Shown: positions 17,051 to 26,760, counted from the first letter of the stretch. The stretch is 64,000 nucleotides of DNA from an uncultured Clostridia bacterium (GCA_944386285.1 CALXAM010000020.1:28286-92285); one strand, 5' to 3'. Notes: generated by a model not told the origin, from the sequence alone. Program-made: numbers and translations.

Positions 17051-17776
17051 TCATACCGTTTTCAAAATCAGCGGGATATAGGAGCCGGTTAACCGCGACA
17101 CAATCGCATCCGCAATCCGCATCACCTTTTTTTCGCCGGCGCCGCCTTTATTGACAAGACCTGCAGCATTTTTTACAAACGGAACCACACCCAGCAGTGC
17201 CGTTCCGCACAGGTCCATCGCTTCATCCAGATCCACAAGCCCGCCGCTTTTGACTGCATCACGGTCCACCTTGTTGAATACAAGCCGCGCAGGAACACTG
17301 AGCATCGGTGCAAGCTTCTGCACATCCCGCGCACAGACGATGTCGGGCGTCAGTACCACCACAGCTTCATTCGAAACACTATTTGCAATGTCTGCACTGT
17401 TAAAAAGCCCTGCCGGAAGATCCAGCAGAATCAGATCATATCTGTTTTCGACTCCGCGAAGAAGTGCTGCTTGTTTTATCAATGCAGCATTTGTTTGTCC
17501 GCTCTCTTCATGCGCACAGCAAAGGGAAAGCCCATCAATGTCGGGATGAGAATAGACCGCACTTTGCATTCGACATTTTCCTGACATCACATCGCCTAAA
17601 TGAAATACCATTTGATCCTGCATTGAAAGCATTAAGTCAAGGGAACAAAGCGGTGCATCAAAATCAGCCAGTAAAACGCGTTTTCCTGCTCTTGCTGCGG
17701 CAATCCCTAACATTACTGTTACGGTTGACTTTCCGGTGCCGCCTTTACCGGAAAGAACAGAAATGATCTTTGCCAT
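17051..17776 (-). CDS. minD: MinD/ParA-family P-loop ATPase
   Basis: 241 residues. Deviant Walker A SGKGGTGKST (about residues 9-18), switch I LLADFDAPLCSLD, and Walker B-like YDLILLDLPAG. The family includes MinD, which places the division septum through MinC, and ParA-like positioners. Support for MinD is the position downstream of mreBCD-mrdA and upstream of mgsA. Against it, the protein is about 25 residues short, the expected amphipathic C-terminal membrane helix is unclear (SRLTGSYIPLILKTV), and no minC or minE lies here. It has its own promoter at 17820-17848. Confidence 0.75.
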   Translation of the reverse strand: MAKIISVLSGKGGTGKSTVTVMLGIAAARAGKRVLLADFDAPLCSLDLMLSMQDQMVFHLGDVMSGKCRMQSAVYSHPDIDGLSLCCAHEESGQTNAALIKQAALLRGVENRYDLILLDLPAGLFNSADIANSVSNEAVVVLTPDIVCARDVQKLAPMLSVPARLVFNKVDRDAVKSGGLVDLDEAMDLCGTALLGVVPFVKNAAGLVNKGGAGEKKVMRIADAIVSRLTGSYIPLILKTV

Positions 17777-17819
17777 CCATATCTCCTGTTTTTGCGAAAA
17801 TCGCTATGAATCTAAATAT

Positions 17820-17848
17820 ATTATATCAATCATACACAGTCAACGCAA
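17820..17848 (-). promoter_or_regulatory. Promoter of minD-mgsA
   Basis: Minus strand: TTGCGT (17848-17843), 17 bases, TATAAT (17825-17820). An overlapping TTGACT gives a second possible spacing. Confidence 0.6.
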
Positions 17849-17891
17849 GAGTTAAATAAAAACTTTTTGTGTTTATGACTGTTTTTTCGAA

Positions 17892-20084
17892 CTAATTTCC
17901 TGCGTTTTCCGAAACTGTGCTCGATTCTGTAGCAGATTGTTCCTCAGCTTGTTCGGTTTCCGACTCTTCCTCAGGATAATTTTCCGGATAGGTTGCTTTA
18001 TCATACGCCAAAATAATATCGCGTAAAAGTCTCTGCGTTGTCGAACCATCATAAACAAGTACGGAAACTGCAAATTCCGGCTCGCCATCTTTTAACACAT
18101 AAGCAATAAAGCAATGATGCGTCCGTGTTGATGTCACCTGTGGTGTACCGGTTTTTGCATATACCTCGTAGCCAAGCTCTTCTAAATCCGTAATCTGATA
18201 CGGGGAAGGAAAGCTTTCCGCCAACCGGTTCATACCTTCTGAAACTTCATTATAAGTCGATTCCGACATGGAAATCTCAGAAAGGACAGATGGCTCATAC
18301 TCTTCTACCACATTGCCGCTTTCATCAAGAAGAGAATCAAGCAAATGCACCTGATACCGTTTTCCCTTATTGGCAAGTGTCATTGCTTCCACTGCCATCT
18401 GAAGCGGTGTAACTTGTGTATTCATCTGGCCGATTGCTGCCTGAATGGCGTTACCTGCCTGCCAGTTTGGATCGTCTGTGTGCGAAAGGCAGCTGCTTGC
18501 CTCTGCATTTGACACCTCGATTCCAGTGGATACGCCAAGGCCAAAGCCTTCCGCATATTTATTGAACAAATCAACACCCATACGGCGCCCTAAATCATAG
18601 AAAAACGAGTTGCATGAATCATACAGCGCGGTAGACGCATCCAAATAGGCACCGCCCTTATGACGCGTACCCACACAATTCGGCGTCCAGTCCGGCGCAT
18701 AATATGTGTAGTAGTCGCCGTTGCAATAAAAGGTTGTATCCGGTGTAATATATCCTTCTTCCAAACCGGCAACTGCCACAATCGGTTTAAATGTCGAACC
18801 AGGGCGGAACAAACCGGAAAGTGCCAGATTGTTTAACGGACTGCCCTCGGCCGATTCCACTGCCTTGTAATCGGTCAAATATGTCTCCATATCATAATAC
18901 GGGTAGGAGATACTTGTGAGCACACCGCCGGTTTTTGCATCTAAAAGCACCATTGCACCGTTTGTAGAATGTTTATCACTTGTACTGTTATACCAGTCAA
19001 TATATTCGGCAAAAATTGTCTGTAATTCTTTTTGCAGCGCATAATCAATGGTAAGCTGTACTGTCTGTCCCGCAATCGGCGCACTGCTTTCCTGCACTTC
19101 AATAATGTCACCTTGCGCATTTTGCGTCACAGTCATCGTTCCGCGTGTACCACGCAGTTCTTCTTCAAATGCCTCTTCAATTCCGCCGCGTCCTACAACA
19201 TCATCCAGTTTATATTGTTTTCCCGGATTATCAGAAAACTGATCTTTATATTTTGTCTCATATTCGCCGTCGTAAATTTTTGTGACATTTCCGAGCAAGT
19301 TGGACGCTACATCACCGTTTAAATAAACACGCTCGCTCGTCTCTGAAACCGTGACACCCGGAAGATCGTCAGAAAGTTCCCGCAAAAGCGCTACGGTTGA
19401 CGCAGAAACGTCCTTCGCAAATGTATATCGTGTATTATACGCAGAAAAATCTGAAGACAACATCATATATCGCACACCGGCGATTTTTCTCGCATATTCC
19501 TCGCTATATCCCTCATAGGTACAACTATCATATGGTTCGCCGCAGTGGGTACAGTTTCCGTCTTCATCGCGATATTTTTTGATACCTGTTTCCTGAAAAA
19601 GCCATTCCATGCAATTTTCCGCGGTTGCATAATCATTGACACCGACTTTCTTCTTAAGTCTTGCGATCTCTGTGTCGCTGTCAGGTAAGAATTCATACGG
19701 CGTTTCTAATGTAACAGGCAAACTATCTTCCCATATTTCAGAAAGATCTTCAAACAGTCGGATCAATGTGTATATGAGTTTATTTGTTGCATCGTTATCC
19801 AGCGTCAAACGATTCTCTTTCTCCATTGCCAAAAAATCGAATTCGATATTATATGACGCAGCATTATCAACCAAAACCACGCCATTTCGATCTACGATCT
19901 TGCCTCTTGCAGCAGGAACCTCGATTTCAGTCGTTGTTCCGCTTTTCGCTTGTTTTAAATACCCCGCCCCATCCACAATCTGATATTCAAATACACGAAT
20001 GGATGCTGCTACGCACATTACAACACACAATCCAATCAGAATGGCAGTACGCACCCGATGTGTTTTTGCGTCAGAAACGGTCAT
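17892..20084 (-). CDS. mrdA: Penicillin-binding protein 2 (elongasome transpeptidase)
   Basis: 730 residues of class B PBP. A single N-terminal membrane helix (about 14-34) is followed by EVPAARGKIVDRNGVVL, the start of the pedestal domain. The transpeptidase domain has SxxK in PGSTFKPIVA (about residue 428), SxN in YDSCNSFFYDLG, and KTGTPQ near the end. It cross-links peptidoglycan during side-wall growth with MreB/C/D. It is the last of the mre genes, 20 bases after mreD. A Cys-containing insert THCGEPYDSCTYEGYS (about 180-196) in the pedestal is unusual. The tail is rich in Glu and Ser. RodA is not in the window. Confidence 0.93.
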   Translation of the reverse strand: MTVSDAKTHRVRTAILIGLCVVMCVAASIRVFEYQIVDGAGYLKQAKSGTTTEIEVPAARGKIVDRNGVVLVDNAASYNIEFDFLAMEKENRLTLDNDATNKLIYTLIRLFEDLSEIWEDSLPVTLETPYEFLPDSDTEIARLKKKVGVNDYATAENCMEWLFQETGIKKYRDEDGNCTHCGEPYDSCTYEGYSEEYARKIAGVRYMMLSSDFSAYNTRYTFAKDVSASTVALLRELSDDLPGVTVSETSERVYLNGDVASNLLGNVTKIYDGEYETKYKDQFSDNPGKQYKLDDVVGRGGIEEAFEEELRGTRGTMTVTQNAQGDIIEVQESSAPIAGQTVQLTIDYALQKELQTIFAEYIDWYNSTSDKHSTNGAMVLLDAKTGGVLTSISYPYYDMETYLTDYKAVESAEGSPLNNLALSGLFRPGSTFKPIVAVAGLEEGYITPDTTFYCNGDYYTYYAPDWTPNCVGTRHKGGAYLDASTALYDSCNSFFYDLGRRMGVDLFNKYAEGFGLGVSTGIEVSNAEASSCLSHTDDPNWQAGNAIQAAIGQMNTQVTPLQMAVEAMTLANKGKRYQVHLLDSLLDESGNVVEEYEPSVLSEISMSESTYNEVSEGMNRLAESFPSPYQITDLEELGYEVYAKTGTPQVTSTRTHHCFIAYVLKDGEPEFAVSVLVYDGSTTQRLLRDIILAYDKATYPENYPEEESETEQAEEQSATESSTVSENAGN

Positions 20085-20105
20085 GGGAATCTCCTTTCTT
20101 ACTGT

Positions 20106-20636
20106 TCATGCGCGCGGCGCATGATGGAATGAAAATGCAATTTTTCGTATGAGAAGGTAAAACAGCGGAAACACAACGAGTGTATAAACTGCACAAGGAA
20201 GAATCTGACGATAAATTACAGAATATGCCCCAGGATATCGCCAAATCAAATAACAAAACAAATAGTCAAGCACTCCCTGGAATAAAAGCGTTGCCGCACA
20301 GAATGCGATTGCATTCAACATACGGGTGTGCAAAAAATAAACGCATAGGATAGAAATGGTCACGCCGCAAAGCAGCAAGATCAATCCGTTGAATCCAAAC
20401 AATCGATCAGATGAAATATCCCATAAGAGTCCAGCGACGCCGCAAAAAATTCCGGATGATACCACATTTTCATACATGGAAACACCGACAGCTACCGCTA
20501 CTAAAAATACAGGCTTTATTCCGAAAAATGTTAAAAATCCCGGTATCGTCTGAAGCAAGTACGCCAAAAGCAACAGAAGGGAATAGCAAACCCATTTAAA
20601 CACTGTATGGAGATGTCTGTTTTTCATTGATAACAC
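20106..20636 (-). CDS. mreD: Rod shape-determining protein MreD
   Basis: 176 residues, very hydrophobic with about five helices, a basic start (KNRHLHTVFKWV), and the segment GFLTFFGIKPVFLVAVAVGV plus CGVAGLLWDISSDRLFG, which fits the MreD pattern (conserved G, W and D in the second helix pair). It belongs to the elongasome membrane complex with MreC and PBP2. It lies 9 bases after mreC and just before mrdA. Identification rests on topology plus gene order. Confidence 0.88.
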   Translation of the reverse strand: MLSMKNRHLHTVFKWVCYSLLLLLAYLLQTIPGFLTFFGIKPVFLVAVAVGVSMYENVVSSGIFCGVAGLLWDISSDRLFGFNGLILLLCGVTISILCVYFLHTRMLNAIAFCAATLLFQGVLDYLFCYLIWRYPGAYSVIYRQILPCAVYTLVVFPLFYLLIRKIAFSFHHAPRA

Positions 20637-20645
20637 CTCTCTTGC

Positions 20646-21515
20646 TTATTCACCATCTGCATAATCATCAAGGCGGCTGCCTTGCCCTAAAAACGAAGTA
20701 ATCACCTGCACGGTAGAAACCGATTCAATGTCAACATAAGGACGAATGACCGCATAGCGCGTGATTCCATGTGCCTCTGTTTCAATAGACTCAATTTCAC
20801 CAATCGCAATTCCCTTTGGATAGAGCCCTGATGAACCAGCAGTGATAATCATGCCGCCGGCCTCCATCGTTACATCTTCAGACAAGATCGAAAGCTTCGT
20901 CTTTCCATCCTGCGCCAATGTATAATCGCCGCTTACAACGCCCAATTGTTCTGTTGTAAGTTCAATTGCACTCACATCAATTTCCGGGCTCAAAATCGTT
21001 TTTACCCGCGCACTCACCGGTCCTACGTCACTTACAATTCCTACAAGTCCCTCAGATGTAATCACCGGGTCATTTTTTCCGATGCCATGAAGCGATCCGC
21101 GATCAATGATAAACGATCCCGCGCGATCCGCCGAATCACGGCTTACCACCTGTGCCGGCATCAATTCAAAGTCCTCATTGACTTCCTTAATCTGTGCCGC
21201 TTCTTTCAATCGTTCATTTTCATCTTTCAGCGCTTCATAATCGATCATCTGTTGATTCAATTCTGCAATTTTCTCTTTGAGCTGTTCGTTCTCCTCTGCG
21301 TTTTCACGCGCATTCACAAGCGGATCAAACCATCCACCAACCGTGTTGCTTATAAATGCTCCCGCTTTTTGAAACGGTGTCGTAACCATCTGCAAAAGAT
21401 TCCGCGGAATATTGGCAATTCCGTCCGTTGAAGCAGAATAAAGCATCATACCGAACATCACAGCTGCCACCGCAAGGATAATTTTAAATTTTTTACTTTT
21501 AAAAAATTCCCCCAT
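20646..21515 (-). CDS. mreC: Rod shape-determining protein MreC
   Basis: 289 residues. The N-terminal helix is at about 10-26. A coiled coil at about 70-110 (NAEENEQLKEKIAELNQQM) drives dimerisation. The beta-barrel domain follows with AGSFIIDRGSLHGIGKNDPV and GLVGIVSDVGPVSARVKTI, family hallmarks. It links MreB inside to PBP2 outside. It follows mreB after about 140 bases that hold a hairpin candidate. Confidence 0.94.
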   Translation of the reverse strand: MGEFFKSKKFKIILAVAAVMFGMMLYSASTDGIANIPRNLLQMVTTPFQKAGAFISNTVGGWFDPLVNARENAEENEQLKEKIAELNQQMIDYEALKDENERLKEAAQIKEVNEDFELMPAQVVSRDSADRAGSFIIDRGSLHGIGKNDPVITSEGLVGIVSDVGPVSARVKTILSPEIDVSAIELTTEQLGVVSGDYTLAQDGKTKLSILSEDVTMEAGGMIITAGSSGLYPKGIAIGEIESIETEAHGITRYAVIRPYVDIESVSTVQVITSFLGQGSRLDDYADGE

Positions 21516-21559
21516 GGGACACCTCCGCCTGACTGTTTTGTCTTATTTCTTCACTGTGT

Positions 21560-21628
21560 ATGCAAAAAAACAAAAAGCTCCATTTTTCCCCTTGCCGCTT
21601 TGAAAAAAGGGAAAAGCGGAACTTTTGT
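21560..21628 (-). terminator. Possible attenuator between mreB and mreC
   Basis: On the minus strand AAAAGTTCC and GGAGCTTTT can pair with one mismatch, enclose the smaller CCGCTTT/AAAGCGG hairpin, and are followed by a TTTTTGTTTTTTT tract. A partial terminator here would lower mreC relative to mreB. Confidence 0.4.
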
Positions 21629-21652
21629 CAAGCGCATCCTGTATGCGCCTTT

Positions 21653-22672
21653 TTAATATTTTACATCATCGCTTGAAACAACACTTGCAAGCTTATCCAT
21701 ATGCTCAAGAATTTCACCCGTGCCGAGTGCCACGCAGTCAAGCGGATCATTTGCAGCATAAACTTCCATACCGGTTTCCTGTGCAATCAGTTTATCAAGT
21801 CCGCGTAAAAGCGCACCGCCGCCAGTCAGCACAATACCCTGGTCAATAATATCCGCTGCAAGCTCCGGCGGTGTTTTTTCAAGTGTTACACGAACTGCCT
21901 CAAGAACTTCCTGTAACGTATCAATGAGTGCCTCACGGATTTCTGTAGAAGTAACTACAATATTTTCCGGCAAACCGGTCAACAGGTTACGTCCTTTAAT
22001 CTCTGTGGTCAATTCTTCATCAAGCGGGAACGCATTACCTACATTGATTTTGATATCCTCTGCTGTACGTTCACCGATCAAAAGATTGTATTTCTTTTTG
22101 ATATAGTTGATAATATCCACGTCAAATTTATCGCCGCCGACACGCACTGATTTTGCAGCAACAATGCCGCCCAATGAAATGACAGCAACTTCTGTTGTAC
22201 CGCCGCCGATATCAACAACGATACTGCCGGTCGGTTCTGCAACAGGCAATCCTGCGCCAATTGCAGCAGCCATTGGCTCTTCAACAATGATGACACGTTT
22301 TGCACCGGCACGTTCTGCCGATTCTTTGACTGCACGGCGCTCCACTTCTGTAACGCCAGATGGAATACAAATGACAACGCGTGCTTTTGTCAGCATCGAG
22401 TTGCCGAGCGCTTTACGAATAAACTCCTGAAGCATACTTGTCGTAATATCAAAATCTGCAATTACACCATCTTTTAACGGACGCACTGTTACAATAGAAC
22501 CAGGTGTTCTGCCAACAACATCTTTTGCCGCCTGACCGACGCTTTTGACCACGTCATTTTTAATATCTACTGCCACAACAGACGGCTCACGAATGATAAT
22601 TCCTTTTCCTTTCATGTAAACGAGTGTGTTTGCTGTTCCGAGGTCGATACCAATATCCTTTGTAAAAAACAT
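21653..22672 (-). CDS. mreB: Rod shape-determining actin homologue MreB
   Basis: 339 residues starting [19 protein letters not shown], chosen because GGAGGG sits before the ATG at 22672. The longer frame to 22750 adds a tail not found in the family. Actin-fold phosphate loops are [12 protein letters not shown] and [18 protein letters not shown]. The adenosine motif is [16 protein letters not shown]. It forms membrane-bound filaments that steer side-wall synthesis. Promoter at 22763-22791. It heads the mreBCD-mrdA unit. Confidence 0.97.
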   Translation of the reverse strand: MFFTKDIGIDLGTANTLVYMKGKGIIIREPSVVAVDIKNDVVKSVGQAAKDVVGRTPGSIVTVRPLKDGVIADFDITTSMLQEFIRKALGNSMLTKARVVICIPSGVTEVERRAVKESAERAGAKRVIIVEEPMAAAIGAGLPVAEPTGSIVVDIGGGTTEVAVISLGGIVAAKSVRVGGDKFDVDIINYIKKKYNLLIGERTAEDIKINVGNAFPLDEELTTEIKGRNLLTGLPENIVVTSTEIREALIDTLQEVLEAVRVTLEKTPPELAADIIDQGIVLTGGGALLRGLDKLIAQETGMEVYAANDPLDCVALGTGEILEHMDKLASVVSSDDVKY

Positions 22673-22762
22673 AAAACCCTCCGTACTACTTTTCAAAACT
22701 TTTTTATTGTTACGCAAAGGCAGAGATTCTGTCTTTGCGAATGATTTCATTCATTCTTACTT

Positions 22763-22791
22763 ATTATACCCGCACTTTGCGCGTTTCTCAA
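22763..22791 (-). promoter_or_regulatory. Promoter of mreB
   Basis: Minus strand: TTGAGA (22791-22786), 17 bases, TATAAT (22768-22763). It overlaps the last bases of maf. Confidence 0.6.
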
Positions 22792-23393
22792 CCGTTAAAT
22801 TGTGAATTTTCCGACTTTTTTCGTGTTTTTTCATTTTCGTAAGATCCTAACACACGCACAAGCCTTGAAACAGGGAGTCCAACGACATTATTATAGTCTC
22901 CTTCGATCTTTTCTACAAACAGACCGCCTTTTCCTTGAATGCCATAGGCTCCGGCTTTATCATACGGCTCGTCTGTCTTTGCATAGGAAGCGATCTCTTC
23001 TTCGGATAACGGATAAAACCATACACCTGTTTCACATACAAACGTTTTTTCTTCCTGTGCCGTTTTGATACAAACACCAGTAAACACGCTGTGCCGTCTG
23101 CCGCTCAACATCGTAAGTATCCGGACAGCATCATCATAATCTTTTGGTTTTCCAAGTGCTTCATTTCCGACAGCAACAACTGTGTCACATCCAATCACCG
23201 TTTCAGATGCATCCAAAAATGCAGCACGCGCTTTTTGTTGTGCAAGCACCTTGGCAAGTGCACAGGGAGACGGCGCCGAAACAGTACGCTCATCAATATC
23301 TGCCGGACGAATCGAAAACAAGAGTCCCGTCGCACGCAGCAATTCAATTCGCCGCGGGGATTTTGACGCTAAAACAAGATTCATCCCATTCAA
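22788..23393 (-). CDS. maf: Maf-family nucleotide pyrophosphatase
   Basis: 201 residues. N-terminal LVLASKSPRRIELL is the Maf signature, followed by DIDERTV, VIGCDTVVAVGNEALGKPKD and SGRRHSVFTGV. Maf enzymes hydrolyse non-canonical or modified NTPs such as dTTP and UTP, and were first linked to septum inhibition. The start at 23393 overlaps the DUF4321 stop and has AAAGGGGC six bases before; an internal ATG three codons later is possible. Gene order with mreB is typical. Confidence 0.93.
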   Translation of the reverse strand: MNGMNLVLASKSPRRIELLRATGLLFSIRPADIDERTVSAPSPCALAKVLAQQKARAAFLDASETVIGCDTVVAVGNEALGKPKDYDDAVRILTMLSGRRHSVFTGVCIKTAQEEKTFVCETGVWFYPLSEEEIASYAKTDEPYDKAGAYGIQGKGGLFVEKIEGDYNNVVGLPVSRLVRVLGSYENEKTRKKSENSQFNG

Positions 23394-23659
23394 AGCCCCT
23401 TTGAAAAAATTTTATAAAGCCACAAACAGAGCAAAATGCTTAAAATTTTAATAATATTCACATCAATCGAGAATCCAAACGACACTGCCGCAATTCCAAT
23501 ATCAATCGTAATCGGATTGGGGGAACCCACGCCAATCGTCTGTCCGGCAGTCAAAAACGACAGCCATGGTACTGCTGCACATACCGTCGTCAGAAGTGCA
23601 CCCAGCACAACACCGCCCAACAACAGTAAAATGAACACCAATGTCTTTTTAAAATTCAT
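23390..23659 (-). CDS. DUF4321-like small membrane protein
   Basis: 89 residues starting MNFKKTLVFILLLL at 23659, preceded by AAAAGGAG. A membrane helix lies at about 6-30, then a short loop with SPNPITIDIGIAAVSFGFSIDVN, and a second helix near the end. Proteins of this form (DUF4321) sit beside maf or radC before mreB in many Clostridia, and their role is unknown. It overlaps the dut stop by 11 bases and the maf start by 4, so the three genes are translationally coupled. The longer frame to 23785 is inside dut and not used. Confidence 0.8.
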   Translation of the reverse strand: MNFKKTLVFILLLLGGVVLGALLTTVCAAVPWLSFLTAGQTIGVGSPNPITIDIGIAAVSFGFSIDVNIIKILSILLCLWLYKIFSKGL

Positions 23660-24104
23660 TGTGCGGCACTCCTTTTCCTGTTGAACCGAATCCACCGTTT
23701 CCGCGCGCTGTCTCATCCAGGGTATCGCATTCAACGAGTTTTGGCAAAAAAACAGGCGCAAATACCATTTGGGCAATTCGATCACCGGGTTCGACTAAAA
23801 ACGGCGTATCACCATGATTAAAAAGCGGCACAATGATTTCGCCGCGATAATCACTGTCAACAACCCCAACACAATTCGCAGGAGACACACCGAATGAAGC
23901 TGCGATTCCACTGCGTGCATAGATAAACGCCGCCACGTCGTTTGCAGGAATTGCGATCGCAATTCCTGTTTTCACCCGTACAATTTCACCAGGTAAAATT
24001 TCAGCAAAACAATCCGCATACAAATCATATCCCGCACTGCCCTGTGTTGCACGTGCAGGAAGACGCGCCGTATCGCTTACCCGTTTCACTTGTATTGATT
24101 CCAT
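23649..24104 (-). CDS. dut: dUTP diphosphatase
   Basis: 151 residues from ATG 24104. The five dUTPase motifs are visible: AGYDLYA, the ARSGIA loop, GVVDSDYRGEI with the catalytic Asp, GDRIAQMVF, and C-terminal GFGSTGKG. It removes dUTP and supplies dUMP for thymidylate synthesis; the enzyme is a trimer. The upstream in-frame extension to 24251 overlaps the U32 gene and lacks homology. Confidence 0.95.
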   Translation of the reverse strand: MESIQVKRVSDTARLPARATQGSAGYDLYADCFAEILPGEIVRVKTGIAIAIPANDVAAFIYARSGIAASFGVSPANCVGVVDSDYRGEIIVPLFNHGDTPFLVEPGDRIAQMVFAPVFLPKLVECDTLDETARGNGGFGSTGKGVPHNEF

Positions 24105-24129
24105 TTTGTTTTCTCCTATTTTTGTAAAG

Positions 24130-26205
24130 TCACACACTGCGATAATACAGTCCTCGCGTATACGGCTGCTCCGACGATGTTTTTTGACAATACGCGCGAA
24201 TGACCGAGGCGCACGTCTGCATATCCTCCCGTGTAAAATACAAAAGTCCATAAGAAAGGGAAGAAAGTTCCTGCATTCGATCGGCCATCCAAAGCGGTGT
24301 ACCGTTTAAAATTTCTGCACCGTATGGACGGCGGCACATCACATAAAACGGTGTGTTACGCCGATCCGTCAATGTCGGCCATCCATCGCAGGACGCGCAT
24401 CCCGTCTTTGCTTGAACCGGACAATTCCGAACAAGCATCAGCGGCAAATAGCCATAGACAACCGCACCGCATGGAACCGGTACATTGATGCGCACCGCGT
24501 CCTGCGCCGCAATCTCAAAAGACAGCGTCACATGGGAAACGCCCATTTCACAAAGCATACGTGCGCTTTCACTGTTCGTCACATTTAAAAACACGCCGCC
24601 CGCTGGTTCCATCCCAAGATCATTCGCCATCCGCACATGCGCAATATTTTCACAAACAACACGAGAAAGCCCCTGTTCATGAAGCATTTTGAGTGTTTGC
24701 TCCACTTCATCTTCACGTGAAGCCATCATACGCGGCAATTCAATCAGCAAACGACTGCCATACGGTTTTAATACATCAATATGCGCCGCCACTTCTAAAA
24801 AGGGAAGTGAGAACAGCCCAATATGCTCCATTTGCGAAAACGGTACTTGTGAAATAGATTCAAAGCGTGCAAATAAAAACGGTTCTTTTCCGCTTGTACG
24901 CTTTACCGGTTTCTTATTTTCCTCAACGGGTTCTGGTCTATGGATTTTCACCGGAGGAATGACACCGCGCTGCTCTTCAATCGCTTCACAAACAGACCGC
25001 CGCAGCTCGTTTAATTTGGATACCGGAACCATGAGCCCGTCATCGCATGAAACGTGAATTTGATCCGGTACAAAAATCGTACCGCCAAGTTTCTTTAAAA
25101 TTCGTTCGCCTGCTTCTACCGAAAATGCTTTTTCACGTGCGATCTCCGGCGGATCAGATTGGCACACGGCTGTATTCCCATCGACATCCGTTCCAGAGAG
25201 TGAAACGGGCATATCTTTCTGTACAGAAAGCGAAAAAGACAGGGGAATACGTCCTTTCTCCGACTGATAAGAATGTTCAAGTGAACGCAAAAGTTTTGGT
25301 GTGGCGCGCACGACGTCATCCCGGCTTCGCACACCAAACATCGCGGCGCCACGTTTTCCGGTCAAATAGCCATCGGTAAATCCGCTGCGCGCAAATACAT
25401 CACGCAAAAGCGTTTCATCCGCGGTACCGCCATCAAGTTTTGCGCGGTACACCTGTGCACAAGCCGCTACATATTCCGGACGCTTCATCCGTCCTTCTAT
25501 TTTAAACGAGGTCACTCCGGCCGCAGACAGCTCCTCTAAATGCGAAAGCGCACATAGATCTTTGAGTGACAAATCGTAATCCTCTTTATTTCTCCGATGT
25601 GAAAACGGCAGACGGCAAGTACCTGCACAGCTTCCGCGGTTTCCGCTTCTACCACCGATCATTCCACTGATATAACACTGTCCGGACATTGACATGCAAA
25701 GTGCTCCGTGCACAAATACTTCCGTTTCGATTGGGACACTTTTTGCAATCTGAGAAATTTCTGCAAGTGAAAGTTCTCTTGAGAGCACAACACGGGAAAG
25801 GCCCATAGACAAAAGGGCTTCTGCTCCTTTTTTCGTATGAACGGACATCTGTGTTGAACCATGAATGCGTACATCCGATGAAATGGATCGAATCAGCGAT
25901 ACAACACCCCAGTCCTGCACAATAAAAGCGTCAATCCCAGCTTCACATCCGTCTGCAATCACGCGGGCAGCGGTGGAAAGCTCCCTGTCAAAAAGCAAGG
26001 TGTTAAGCGTTTGATACACCTTAACACCCCGTACTTTTGCATAGCGCACCGCCTCAGCCAGGTGCGTTTTATCGAAATTTGCAGCATTTTGCCGTGCCGA
26101 AAACAACTTTGCCCCAAGATATACGGCATCCGCGCCGTTTAATACAGCAGCCTTTACGGATTCCATATCGCCGGCAGGCAGCAAAAGCTCCGGTTTATTC
26201 GTCAT
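24130..26205 (-). CDS. U32-family protein, RlhA-like (tRNA/rRNA hydroxylation type)
   Basis: About 691 residues from ATG 26205 (GGAGG at good spacing). The N-terminal U32 domain (PELLLPAGDMESVKAAVLNGADAVYLG) contains EVFVHGALCMSMSGQCYIS and the downstream SGNRGSCAGTCRLPF, the four-Cys set expected to hold a 4Fe-4S cluster. A DUF3656-like middle and a second barrel-like C-terminal half follow. The long U32 + DUF3656 form includes E. coli RlhA (5-hydroxycytidine in 23S rRNA); shorter relatives hydroxylate tRNA U34. The old 'peptidase' label is doubtful for this subgroup. It overlaps zapA by 11 bases. Confidence 0.82.
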   Translation of the reverse strand: MTNKPELLLPAGDMESVKAAVLNGADAVYLGAKLFSARQNAANFDKTHLAEAVRYAKVRGVKVYQTLNTLLFDRELSTAARVIADGCEAGIDAFIVQDWGVVSLIRSISSDVRIHGSTQMSVHTKKGAEALLSMGLSRVVLSRELSLAEISQIAKSVPIETEVFVHGALCMSMSGQCYISGMIGGRSGNRGSCAGTCRLPFSHRRNKEDYDLSLKDLCALSHLEELSAAGVTSFKIEGRMKRPEYVAACAQVYRAKLDGGTADETLLRDVFARSGFTDGYLTGKRGAAMFGVRSRDDVVRATPKLLRSLEHSYQSEKGRIPLSFSLSVQKDMPVSLSGTDVDGNTAVCQSDPPEIAREKAFSVEAGERILKKLGGTIFVPDQIHVSCDDGLMVPVSKLNELRRSVCEAIEEQRGVIPPVKIHRPEPVEENKKPVKRTSGKEPFLFARFESISQVPFSQMEHIGLFSLPFLEVAAHIDVLKPYGSRLLIELPRMMASREDEVEQTLKMLHEQGLSRVVCENIAHVRMANDLGMEPAGGVFLNVTNSESARMLCEMGVSHVTLSFEIAAQDAVRINVPVPCGAVVYGYLPLMLVRNCPVQAKTGCASCDGWPTLTDRRNTPFYVMCRRPYGAEILNGTPLWMADRMQELSSLSYGLLYFTREDMQTCASVIRAYCQKTSSEQPYTRGLYYRSV

Positions 26206-26578
26206 ACGATCCTCCGTTTTCCGGTTCTTTTTGCTCAAATGTCATCAGTTTCATTTCAAGCATTGCATTTTTTTGACGAAGTGACTCGATCTCTTTTTTC
26301 AGTTCGGTAATTTCCGTACGCGAACGTGTTGCCTCTTCAAGATAATCAATGACTTGTTTTCTTAAATTATCTTTATCGCTCGCAGCTTTAATGCAATCGT
26401 CCATTAAGCCAAGCGCTACAAGCATGCTTGCGCTTGTCATGGAAAGCGCTTCATTTTGCTGCATGAATTCTTCTATTTTCGTGTTCAGGGACTCTGCGAG
26501 CTGTTTTACATAACTTACACTTTCTTCTGTTTGGATGGCATATTCTTTTCCTGCCAGGATAATCTTAATCCGGTTCAT
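26195..26578 (-). CDS. zapA: Cell division protein ZapA
   Basis: 127 residues. The N-terminal globular part NRIKIILAGKEYAIQTEE with YVKQLAESLNTKIEE matches ZapA, followed by a long coiled coil (about 75-115). ZapA bundles FtsZ filaments at midcell. The first gene of the minus-strand run, with promoter 26628-26656 and GGAGGATC before the ATG. Confidence 0.88.
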   Translation of the reverse strand: MNRIKIILAGKEYAIQTEESVSYVKQLAESLNTKIEEFMQQNEALSMTSASMLVALGLMDDCIKAASDKDNLRKQVIDYLEEATRSRTEITELKKEIESLRQKNAMLEMKLMTFEQKEPENGGSYDE

Positions 26579-26627
26579 ACTGATCCTCCGTTTCCCGCAA
26601 CGATGCGGCTGTTCTCTTTATAGGAAA

Positions 26628-26656
26628 AGTATAATACAATCTGTGCAGTTTGTAAA
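26628..26656 (-). promoter_or_regulatory. Promoter of zapA
   Basis: Minus strand: TTTACA (26656-26651), 17 bases, TATACT (26633-26628). Confidence 0.6.
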
Positions 26657-26699
26657 GGAAAAAGCCTGTCTGGATGACACACGTTTTCCGCAAAATTCT

Positions 26700-26728
26700 T
26701 TGACAAAGCACCCAGTTTCGTGTACGAT
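26700..26728 (+). promoter_or_regulatory. Promoter of the DUF1624-type gene
   Basis: TTGACA (26700-26705), 17 bases, TACGAT (26723-26728). Confidence 0.55.
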
Positions 26729-26760
26729 ACTTTTATGCTGAAAAAAAGGGGGACATTCCT

